Made by a program: the position numbers and the translations under genes. Below are positions 17,258 to 24,329 of a stretch of DNA of 64,000 nucleotides, piece after piece. Source of the stretch: ATZT02 sp038145175 (GTDB lineage: Bacteria; Actinomycetota; Actinomycetes; S36-B12; UBA5976); assembly GCA_038145175.1 (NCBI GenBank), contig JAYQPE010000002.1, positions 1 through 64,000 of the forward strand, read 5' to 3'. Position 1 is the stretch's first letter; the number at the start of each line of letters is the position of its first letter. Under the pieces are notes generated by a model. It was not told the DNA's origin. It ran no database searches and saw nothing but the letters and a program-made list of their open reading frames with translations.

Positions 17258-18769
17258 ATGAAAAAAATTTTTTTTGTTTTATTTTTATCTGTTTTTTTAA
17301 TTATAAGTTGCACTTCCCAGTCTAATAATCAAACTGAAGTTAAATTACCAGTTACTTCCAATGAATTAGAAAAATTTTATACCCAAGATTTAAATTGGAA
17401 AGAGTGTAAAGACACAAAATTTGAATGCGCAACGATTAAAGTTCCAGTTGATTACGAAAATCCCAATGGAGCAACGTTAACTTTGTCTTTAAAGAAACTT
17501 TCAGCTAAAAAAGAAAAAATTGGAACTTTATTAATTAATCCAGGAGGACCTGGTGGTTCAGGAACTGATTTTGTAACTTATGCAGAAGATGCATTTGGAA
17601 AAAGATTGATGAACTCATTTGATATTTTAGGATTTGATCCACGTGGAGTTGCAGAATCAACACCACTTGATTGCTTAACAGATAAAGAAGTCGATGAATT
17701 CATTGCTTTTGATGGAACTCCTGACAATGAATTGGAAATTACCCAATCTTTAGAACTTTCTGAAAAGTTAGCTAAAGGCTGTGAAAAAATTGCAAATAAC
17801 TTAATAGCTCATATTGGAACACAAGATGCCGCAAGAGATATGGATGTAATTAGACAACTTGTAAATGATCCAAAACTTAATTACTTAGGTGCTTCTTATG
17901 GCACATATTTAGGTGCAACTTATGCAGAACTTTTTCCTGACAAAGTTGGAAGATTAGTTTTAGACGGAGCTGTTGATCCATTATTAAGTGGTGAAGTGCT
18001 TTCTTTTGATCAAGCAGTTGGACTTGATCAAGCTTTAGAAAGATTTGTAGAAGATTGTCCAAAACATAAAGATTGCCCATTAATAAAAACTGGCAAAGAA
18101 GGAGTTCAAGAAATTAGAGAATTTCTTGATTCCTTGGATGAAAAACCATTACCTACTCAAGATCCAAATAGATTACTTACCCAAAGTATGGGAGTTTATG
18201 CAGTTGCGGGATTTTTATATAACGATTCTTGGTGGGAATATATGCGCCAATCTTTACAAAGTGCATTCGAAAATGATGGCACAGATCTTTTAATAATCGT
18301 AGATTTATTTAATGATCGATTAGAAGATGGCACTTTTGCTACAAATTCCACTGAGGCAATTTATGCAATTAATTGTTTTGATACACCTTCTACAAAAACT
18401 GTTACCGAGGTTCAATCTTTAGCAAAAGAGTGGATTAAAAGTGCTCCAGTATTTGGAGATTATCTAGCTTGGGGAAATCTTGCCTGTTCTGTTTGGCCAG
18501 TAAAAGATGAAAAACCTTTAACTAGTTTTAAAGCACAAGGAGCAGATCCAATCCTTATTATTGGTACAAAATATGATCCTGCAACACCATATAAATGGGC
18601 AATTGGTTTGAGCAATGAAATTGCAAACAATAAATTAATAACTTTTGAAGGAGATGGCCATACTGCATATATGCGCGGTTCAGATTGCGTTGATAAGTAT
18701 GTTGAAGATTACTTAGTTGAAGGAATAATTCCTGCGAAAAATGAAAGTTGTCCTGCTATTGTTAAATAG
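17258..18769 (+). CDS. Secreted lipoprotein alpha/beta hydrolase, tripeptidyl aminopeptidase (TAP) family
   Basis: 503 residues. Signal peptide with lipobox LIISC (lipidated Cys18). The hydrolase core shows the oxyanion motif NPGGPGGSG (95-102), GFDPRGVAESTP, the nucleophile elbow GASYGT with Ser213, a distal GTKYDPATP carrying the acid, and the histidine in GDGHTAYMRGS. The TAP C-terminal domain is present. Such enzymes release N-terminal tripeptides or cleave esters on the cell surface, probably feeding amino-acid uptake. A gene of this family follows holB in many actinobacteria. Exact substrate is unknown. Confidence 0.9.
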   Translation: MKKIFFVLFLSVFLIISCTSQSNNQTEVKLPVTSNELEKFYTQDLNWKECKDTKFECATIKVPVDYENPNGATLTLSLKKLSAKKEKIGTLLINPGGPGGSGTDFVTYAEDAFGKRLMNSFDILGFDPRGVAESTPLDCLTDKEVDEFIAFDGTPDNELEITQSLELSEKLAKGCEKIANNLIAHIGTQDAARDMDVIRQLVNDPKLNYLGASYGTYLGATYAELFPDKVGRLVLDGAVDPLLSGEVLSFDQAVGLDQALERFVEDCPKHKDCPLIKTGKEGVQEIREFLDSLDEKPLPTQDPNRLLTQSMGVYAVAGFLYNDSWWEYMRQSLQSAFENDGTDLLIIVDLFNDRLEDGTFATNSTEAIYAINCFDTPSTKTVTEVQSLAKEWIKSAPVFGDYLAWGNLACSVWPVKDEKPLTSFKAQGADPILIIGTKYDPATPYKWAIGLSNEIANNKLITFEGDGHTAYMRGSDCVDKYVEDYLVEGIIPAKNESCPAIVK

Positions 18770-18771
18770 CA

Positions 18772-19230
18772 ATGAACAAATTTAAAAAGTTAATAATTTT
18801 ACTTCCCTTAATTCTTTCTGCTTGTATTTTTAACACCACAAAAATATCTTTTTCACCAATTCCATTTGAAATAAAAGTTGATAAAGAAATCGCCCCACTT
18901 TTAAGAGTTGAACCCATGACTGGTGACTATGCTAATCAAATTGCTCAAGCCGGAGTGGTTTCGGCTTTAACTATGTATTACCAGGCTGAAGATAATTCAA
19001 AACATATATTTATGAGTATTTATTACATGCCAGAAGAAAGATTTGATGCTTTAAAAAATCCAAATGAACCTCCAATGTTTGGCCAGGAGGTTGCCCGGAA
19101 AGAAGGTTTTGTATTAAGCGTTGATGGGCCAAAGGATTCTATTTTTGAACCGTTTACAAAAGATGGTAAAAATATTTCGAAAATTTATGAGTTGATTTAT
19201 AAAAAAAGTTCATATATTCACCAAAATTAA
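18772..19230 (+). CDS. Hypothetical lipoprotein
   Basis: 152 residues. Signal peptide MNKFKKLIILLPLILSAC with a clear lipobox (LSAC, Cys18). The mature part, about 135 residues, contains no domain I recognise; it has a MTGDYANQIAQAGVVSALTMYYQ segment and is mixed alpha/beta in composition. It starts 2 nt after the TAP hydrolase stop, so it is likely co-expressed with it. Confidence 0.75.
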   Translation: MNKFKKLIILLPLILSACIFNTTKISFSPIPFEIKVDKEIAPLLRVEPMTGDYANQIAQAGVVSALTMYYQAEDNSKHIFMSIYYMPEERFDALKNPNEPPMFGQEVARKEGFVLSVDGPKDSIFEPFTKDGKNISKIYELIYKKSSYIHQN

Positions 19231-19269
19231 TTAGACTTAACAGAACCTGAAAGAAGTAAGGAGCAGAGC

Positions 19270-20142
19270 TTGAGCGAAGCCATAGGAGCTGTTCCAATTC
19301 AATGGCCCAAGGGTAAAAAAGCTGCTGCTTCATTTTCCTTTGATATTGATGCTGAATCAGTGATTTTAAATTTCAAACCTTCAACAGCAAATCAAATGAC
19401 AGTTATGTCACATCAATCTTATGGACCACTTGCTGGAGTAAAAAGAATTTTAGAAATATTAGAAAGAAATCAAGTTCAATCAACTTTTTTTGTTCCAGGC
19501 TATACCGCAAGAAGATATCCAACAGTAATTAAAAATATTGTTGCTGCAGGTCATGAAATTGCTCACCATGGTGATATGCACGAACAACCAGCAGCTGCAA
19601 CTGTTGAACAAGAAATTCAATACATTGAACGAGGTATTGAAAGTTTGCAAAAGGTTGCAGGAGTTACTCCAATTGGTTATCGAGCACCATTTTGGGAAAT
19701 GTCTTGGAAAACTCCAGAATTGTTAGTTGATTCTGGATTTTTATATGACACTTCTTTAATGGATGCAGATCATCCTTATGAATTAGCTGTGAAAGATAAA
19801 TCTTTAGTTGAGTTACCTGTGCAATGGGCTTTAGATGATTGGGAACAATATGCATTCTTGCCAGATATAACAGGTGTTGGATTAATTGAATCACCATTAA
19901 AAGCACGAGAAATGTGGCAACTTGAATTTGATGGGTTAAGGAGAGAAGGTGGAATTTTTATTTTGACAAATCATCCGTTTTTAACTGGAAGACCAAGTAG
20001 AGCTTTTTCTCTCGAAGTACTTATTCAATACGCACTTTCTCATTCCGATGTTTGGATAACTTCCCTTGGAGAAATCGCAAAACACGTCAGAAGTTTGAAT
20101 TTAAAACCAAGAGTCCTCACAAAGCCAGAAATAACTGATTAA
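19270..20142 (+). CDS. Polysaccharide deacetylase-family hydrolase (PuuE/HpPgdA-like)
   Basis: 290 residues from TTG with AAGGAG 6 nt upstream. NodB-homology fold: metal-site SFDIDAES, then HEIAHHGDMHEQP with the two-histidine motif, GYRAPFWEMSWKTPELL, and LPVQWALDDWEQYAFLP. This pattern fits the branch containing allantoinase PuuE and Helicobacter PgdA rather than classical chitin deacetylases; it has no signal peptide and so is probably cytoplasmic. Its neighbours are a nucleobase-type permease and a ureohydrolase, so I infer a role in breaking down a small nitrogen compound rather than in cell-wall editing. Substrate not determinable here. Confidence 0.83.
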   Translation: MSEAIGAVPIQWPKGKKAAASFSFDIDAESVILNFKPSTANQMTVMSHQSYGPLAGVKRILEILERNQVQSTFFVPGYTARRYPTVIKNIVAAGHEIAHHGDMHEQPAAATVEQEIQYIERGIESLQKVAGVTPIGYRAPFWEMSWKTPELLVDSGFLYDTSLMDADHPYELAVKDKSLVELPVQWALDDWEQYAFLPDITGVGLIESPLKAREMWQLEFDGLRREGGIFILTNHPFLTGRPSRAFSLEVLIQYALSHSDVWITSLGEIAKHVRSLNLKPRVLTKPEITD

Positions 20143-20215
20143 AAAGTTCTGAAAAGTCTTAATATTTGTCTCTTTTGGGACTAATCTTTTTTCAAGCCAA
20201 TATGGGAGGACGTTA

Positions 20216-21670
20216 ATGGCCAAACAACCAAGGGCAATGGAAGTCGAGCAATACGGAATCGACACCATTCCTGCAAAAGATAGAACATCAAGACCATTAG
20301 ATCTATTTAGAATTACTTTTGGTGGAGCAAATACTTTTGCCACCATTATTTTGGGAACTTTCCCAATTCTTTTAGGTCTAAGTTTTTGGCAAGCAGTTGC
20401 GGCAACAATTTTAGGTGTTGTTGTTGGAGCTTTAATTCTGATGCCAATGTCACTATTTGGACCAGTCACTGGAACAAATAACGCAGTTTCTTCAGGTGCA
20501 CACTTTGGAGTTAAAGGACGTTTAGTTGGATCGTTTCTTTCTCTCTTAACAGCAATTGCTTTTTACTCTATTTCTGTTTGGGTAAGTGGTGATGCACTAC
20601 TGGGTGCTATTGCAAGATTCTTTGGCGTAGACACTTCAGGTGCTTTATTTAGAGGAATAATTTATGCACTCATTGGAGCTTTAGTAATTGTGGTCGTTGT
20701 TTATGGCTACCAATTCATGCTTCTTGTGAATAAAACAGTGGTAATTGCAAATACTGTTTTAATGCTCGCAGGAATTATTGCTTTTGGTTCCATATTTAGT
20801 GCAAGTTACAACCCAGGACCAAGTGCATACGCATTAGGAAGTTTCTGGCCAACATTTATTTTGTCAGCATTGATTGTGATGGGAAATCCAATTTCATTCG
20901 GTGCTTTCTTAGGTGATTGGGCTCGATACATTCCAGAAAATACTCCAAGAAAATCATTAATGGGTTATGTTTTCTCAGCTCAATTAATGACTTTGATTCC
21001 ATTTTTGTTTGGTGTTGCCACAACAACTTTGGTAAAAGATCCAGCTGCCTACATTGTGGGATTAGTTGATATTTCACCTGCTTGGTATGCCTTACCTTTG
21101 ATTGTTATTGCTTTCTTAGGTGGTTTATCAACTGGTGTTACATCTTTATATGGAACTGGTTTGGACTTTTCAAGCGTATTTCCAAAATTAAGTCGGGTGC
21201 AATCATCAATATTTATTGGTTCAATTGCATTCATCTTTATTTTGGTGGGACGTTTAGTTACCGATCTATTAGCAAGTATTAACGCCTTTATCGGATTGAT
21301 CATTATCTTTACCACTCCTTGGATGGTAATCATGATGATTGGATTCTTTGTTCGTTACGGTTGGTACTCAGCTGAAGACGTACAAGTATTTAATAAAGGA
21401 AAAACCGGTGGACGATATTGGTTCAACGCAGGATTTAACTGGCGTGGTTTATTGGCATGGATCCCATCTGCAATTTTGGGATTAATGTTTTGTTATTACC
21501 CACCACTTTTAGTTGGACCTTGGAGTGCTCTCGTGGGAGGCGGAATAGATGTTTCCCTTCCAGTGGCAATCGTTTCTGCTGCAGTTTTGTACATATTGTT
21601 CTTAACAATTTGGCCAGAACCAAAGAGTGCTTATGGACCAAAAGGTGCTCGTTTAGTTAGAACCAAGTAA
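20216..21670 (+). CDS. NCS1-family nucleobase/allantoin-type permease
   Basis: 484 residues, about 12 membrane segments. The opening (EQYGIDTIPAKDRTSRPLDLFRITFGGANTFATIILGTFPI) is that of the cytosine/purine/allantoin permeases (NCS1, PF02133). GGAGG lies 7 nt before the ATG. It follows the deacetylase by 73 nt and precedes the NTF2-like gene by 10 nt. Likely imports the substrate of this cassette by H+ or Na+ symport; cytosine, uracil, allantoin, hydantoin or a related nitrogen-rich heterocycle are candidates from the family. Confidence 0.92.
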   Translation: MAKQPRAMEVEQYGIDTIPAKDRTSRPLDLFRITFGGANTFATIILGTFPILLGLSFWQAVAATILGVVVGALILMPMSLFGPVTGTNNAVSSGAHFGVKGRLVGSFLSLLTAIAFYSISVWVSGDALLGAIARFFGVDTSGALFRGIIYALIGALVIVVVVYGYQFMLLVNKTVVIANTVLMLAGIIAFGSIFSASYNPGPSAYALGSFWPTFILSALIVMGNPISFGAFLGDWARYIPENTPRKSLMGYVFSAQLMTLIPFLFGVATTTLVKDPAAYIVGLVDISPAWYALPLIVIAFLGGLSTGVTSLYGTGLDFSSVFPKLSRVQSSIFIGSIAFIFILVGRLVTDLLASINAFIGLIIIFTTPWMVIMMIGFFVRYGWYSAEDVQVFNKGKTGGRYWFNAGFNWRGLLAWIPSAILGLMFCYYPPLLVGPWSALVGGGIDVSLPVAIVSAAVLYILFLTIWPEPKSAYGPKGARLVRTK

Positions 21671-21680
21671 TTTAAAGAGC

Positions 21681-22082
21681 ATGAAAACTGAACAAGGTGT
21701 GCTGCAAGCCGCAGCACACCTTGTTTCATGTTTTGCTCAACATGATTTCGACAAATACTTTGAATGCTTTTCAGACGACACGGTTTTTATTTTTTATACC
21801 ACTAAAAATGTTTTATTAAATAAAGCTCAATACCAAACAGAGTGGAAAAACTGGGAAAAAGAATGGGGTTTCCACGTACAAAATTGCAAGTCCACTAATC
21901 AAAGAGTTCAAATGTTTGGTGACACAGCTATTTTTTCCCACGATGTGGCTACCACTTTAAAAACAAATGATGGTGAAAAAAGTTTTGAGGAAAGAGAAAC
22001 TATTGTGTTTAATTATTTAAACAACAAGTGGATTGCAGTGCACGAACATCTTTCACCTATGCCAGAAAAGAAAATAATATGA
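21681..22082 (+). CDS. NTF2-like / SnoaL-type protein
   Basis: 133 residues. A cone-shaped alpha+beta NTF2 fold is indicated by the N-terminal helix (AAAHLVSCFAQHDFDKYFECFSDDTVFIFYTT), the tryptophan-rich middle and the terminal strand FNYLNNKWIAVHEHLSPMP. Such proteins are small hydrolases, isomerases or binding proteins; the role here is unknown. The N-terminal helix belongs to the conserved fold, so the ATG start is credible although the first 15 codons also encode a perfect hairpin (21691-21725). It overlaps the ureohydrolase start by 4 nt (ATGA). Confidence 0.8.
   Translation: MKTEQGVLQAAAHLVSCFAQHDFDKYFECFSDDTVFIFYTTKNVLLNKAQYQTEWKNWEKEWGFHVQNCKSTNQRVQMFGDTAIFSHDVATTLKTNDGEKSFEERETIVFNYLNNKWIAVHEHLSPMPEKKII
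21691..21725 (+). promoter_or_regulatory. Perfect 15-bp intragenic hairpin between permease and ureohydrolase
   Basis: AACAAGGTGTGCTGC (21691-21705) is exactly complementary to GCAGCACACCTTGTT (21711-21725) around the 5-nt loop AAGCC. It lies 10 nt inside the NTF2-like coding region and is much more G+C-rich than its surroundings. The tract after it (TTC ATG TTTT) is only weakly U-rich. It could act as an attenuator, an RNA-processing or stability element setting permease:enzyme ratio, or a leaky terminator. Confidence 0.6.
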
Positions 22083-23056
22083 CTAATCCAGAGTTAAATG
22101 ATCCATTAAGAAATAACGTTAAAAATAATGATAATTATGGCCCAATAAGTGGTTTAGAAGTTCCACGATTTGCAGGATTTTCAACTTTTGCAAGATTGCC
22201 TAGAATTGAAGACGTTTCTAAATTTGATGTTGCAATTTTAGGTGCGCCATTTGATGCTGGAGTTTCATATAGATCAGGTGCTCGATTTGGCCCAAGTCAC
22301 GTAAGACAAGCTTCGCGTTTATTAAGACCATATAACCCAGCTCAAGATGTTTCACCGTTTGCAAATAAGCAAATAGTTGATGCAGGGGATGCAATTATGA
22401 ATCCATTTAATATTCAAGAAGCATTAACAGGTTTAGAAAAACATGCTTCACTTTTAATCGAAAATGAAAAACCTTTATTTACAATCGGTGGAGATCACAC
22501 AATAGCTTTAGCACTTTTAAGAAGTTTAAATAAAGTTTATGGAAAAATTGCTTTAGTTCATTTCGATGCACACCTAGATACTTGGGATACCTATATGAAT
22601 GCATCATTTACTCACGGAACTCCATTTAGAAGAGCTTGGGAAGAAAAATTATTAGCTGAAGAAAAATGTATGCATGTTGGAATTCGTGGTCCTTTGTATG
22701 ACAAAACAGATTTAGAAAATGATAAAAAATTTGGTTTTGGCATAGTTTCATCAATTGATTTCAATAAGTTTTCACTGGAAGAAATAATAAATAAAGTAAA
22801 ACAAAGAGTTGGAAATACTCCGGTATACGTCTCCATTGATATCGATGTGCTTGATCCAGGTTTTGCCCCAGGAACAGGAACTCCAGAAATGGGCGGTTTA
22901 AGTTCACGAGAACTTTTAGCAGTATTAAGAGGGATGAAAGATTGTCACATTGTTGGCGGAGATGTGGTCGAAGTTGCCCCCGCTTATGACCATGCAGAAA
23001 TTACCGGGATTGCTGCTTCGCACTTGATTTATGAAATGGTTTCTTTAGTTAGTTAA
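22079..23056 (+). CDS. Ureohydrolase of the agmatinase family
   Basis: 325 residues; start ATG at 22079 overlaps the NTF2-like stop (ATGA). Binuclear manganese hydrolase that releases urea from a guanidino compound. Metal ligands lie in GGDHTIALALL, HFDAHLDTWD and SIDIDVLDPGFAPGTGTPE, all intact. The family covers agmatinase, guanidinobutyrase, guanidinopropionase, proclavaminate amidinohydrolase and guanidine hydrolase, which cannot be separated reliably by eye. No arginine decarboxylase is nearby, and the company of a permease and a deacetylase favours catabolism of an imported nitrogen compound over polyamine synthesis. Converges with gpgS, their stop codons overlapping. Confidence 0.88.
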   Translation: MTNPELNDPLRNNVKNNDNYGPISGLEVPRFAGFSTFARLPRIEDVSKFDVAILGAPFDAGVSYRSGARFGPSHVRQASRLLRPYNPAQDVSPFANKQIVDAGDAIMNPFNIQEALTGLEKHASLLIENEKPLFTIGGDHTIALALLRSLNKVYGKIALVHFDAHLDTWDTYMNASFTHGTPFRRAWEEKLLAEEKCMHVGIRGPLYDKTDLENDKKFGFGIVSSIDFNKFSLEEIINKVKQRVGNTPVYVSIDIDVLDPGFAPGTGTPEMGGLSSRELLAVLRGMKDCHIVGGDVVEVAPAYDHAEITGIAASHLIYEMVSLVS

Positions 23057-23994
23057 ACTTCTTGCGTTATTGAAATAAATGGTGGCCTTTCAACAATGGA
23101 ATCAACTTGGTCTGAATATCTTCCTTCTTGTTTAACTCTTGAAAGAAGAGTTTTAGTAATTTCATCTGCCATATCACTTAATTTGACGAGTGATTGGTGT
23201 TTATTAGCTCTTTCTAATAAATCTACTTCAGCCATTGATGTGATTCCAACTTTGTGATTCACATCAATTAACATTCCAATTTCCACTCCATATCCAGTAA
23301 CAATTGGTAGTGAATTCAATAAATCTTTTCTAATCGCGCATTCACCAGATAGTGGTTGTTTAAATTCAGATAGTTTGGGATAAAAAGCAGTTAATAATGG
23401 TCTAGCTAATAAAGTTGAAACTCTTCCACCACCGTCTCTAACAATTCCACTTTTTAGTTTCAAGTGTCTTCTATAAGTTCCTTTAGAAAAATGAATGTTT
23501 TTGTCAAGAAGTAAAGGTCCAATTACACCCAAAACATGTCTCTCACTGAAATCTTCTAAGTCTCCGTCTAGGAAGACAATTATTTCTCCATTTAAAACTT
23601 TTTGTGATCTCCACATAGCATCACCTTTACCAAGGTTTGGACCAAATTGTTCAAGTAAAGAATTTTCGTCGTATATTTCTACATCAAAGTTACGTGCAAT
23701 ATTTGAAGTTCCATCTACACTTGAAGCATCTATAATAACTACTTGATCAATTAGTTTATTTTCTTTTAAATTAACTAAGATTTTTAGTGTATTTTCAATT
23801 GTTGTTGCACACTCTTTGGTTAAGACACAAGCTGAAATTGTTGGCCTTAAAACATCTTTCATTCTTTTTGCTGTGAAATCTGAGTAAGACCACTTAGAAA
23901 TTTTTTGATCTGATCTTGAAAACTTACTTTTAATTCTTTTAAGGCGTGTTTGAAACCTTAATCGGGGGGTGGCGCGTTTAAATTCGATTTTCAT
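23053..23994 (-). CDS. gpgS: Glucosyl-3-phosphoglycerate synthase
   Basis: 313 residues. GT81 glycosyltransferase that joins glucose from NDP-glucose to 3-phosphoglycerate, the first step toward glucosylglycerate and, in mycobacteria, methylglucose lipopolysaccharide. Visible: basic N-terminus, FTAKRMKDVLRPTISACVLTKECATTIE, the metal-binding FLDGDLEDF, and LSGECAIRKDLLNSLPIVTGYGVEIGMLIDV. Start chosen at 23994 because AAAGGAG lies 6 nt upstream; an earlier ATG at 24039 has no such site. Glucosylglycerate is a compatible solute made under nitrogen limitation, which fits the neighbouring nitrogen cassette, though no direct link is shown. Confidence 0.92.
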   Translation of the reverse strand: MKIEFKRATPRLRFQTRLKRIKSKFSRSDQKISKWSYSDFTAKRMKDVLRPTISACVLTKECATTIENTLKILVNLKENKLIDQVVIIDASSVDGTSNIARNFDVEIYDENSLLEQFGPNLGKGDAMWRSQKVLNGEIIVFLDGDLEDFSERHVLGVIGPLLLDKNIHFSKGTYRRHLKLKSGIVRDGGGRVSTLLARPLLTAFYPKLSEFKQPLSGECAIRKDLLNSLPIVTGYGVEIGMLIDVNHKVGITSMAEVDLLERANKHQSLVKLSDMADEITKTLLSRVKQEGRYSDQVDSIVERPPFISITQEV

Positions 23995-24061
23995 GGCGCT
24001 CCTTTCAAAAGTTTTAAACCTAAATTTGATTTGTAACAAGTATTAAGTTTTTCCTTTCCTC

Positions 24062-24135
24062 GATATTGGGATTTTGCCCTTAGTTCGGGCCGGGTGCCAA
24101 AAGGCTTTGAGGTTCTAAACCTAACCCAAGATATC
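24062..24135. other. Candidate structured RNA in the gpgS-groL gap
   Basis: The gap 23995-24329 is the only gene-free stretch over 300 bases. Part of it can fold as a closed multi-stem unit: outer arms GATATTGGG (24062-24070) and CCCAAGATATC (24125-24135, with a 2-nt bulge) enclose GCCC-N7-GGGC, a short GCC-AAAA-GGC, and AGGTT-CTA-AACCT. It is more G+C-rich than its flanks. It could belong to either strand: the gpgS leader or a long groL leader. It does not match any riboswitch class I can recall. The remainder of the gap holds two CIRCE sites and no open frame. Confidence 0.3.
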
Positions 24136-24236
24136 TAGATTCCCAAGTTTTATTTACAAGAAATTTCGCCCATTTGTGGGGAGAAAAATGTTAAATAGGT
24201 CATAAGTGCGAAGAAGAGGCTCCCAAACACCCCCAA

Positions 24237-24263
24237 TTTGCACTCCAAGTTCTTGAGTGCCAA
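24237..24263. promoter_or_regulatory. CIRCE operator 1 (HrcA site)
   Basis: TTTGCACTC, 9-nt spacer, GAGTGCCAA. Consensus is TTAGCACTC-N9-GAGTGCTAA, so it mismatches at one base in each arm. It is 66 nt upstream of groL. HrcA itself is not encoded in the window. Confidence 0.85.
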
Positions 24264-24270
24264 AATTGAT

Positions 24271-24297
24271 TTAGCACTCGACCAATGAGAGTGACAA
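24271..24297. promoter_or_regulatory. CIRCE operator 2 (HrcA site)
   Basis: TTAGCACTC, 9-nt spacer, GAGTGACAA. The left arm is a perfect match to the CIRCE consensus and the right arm differs at two bases. It begins 7 nt after CIRCE 1, so groL carries tandem operators for heat-shock repression by HrcA. Confidence 0.88.
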
Positions 24298-24329
24298 AGT
24301 CTAAAACCCATTAAAGAAGGAATTAAACA

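Noticed and set aside
20143..20215. Guanidine or purine riboswitch before the permease
   Set aside because: The 73-nt leader is short and lacks the conserved cores of the ykkC or purine classes as far as I can see.
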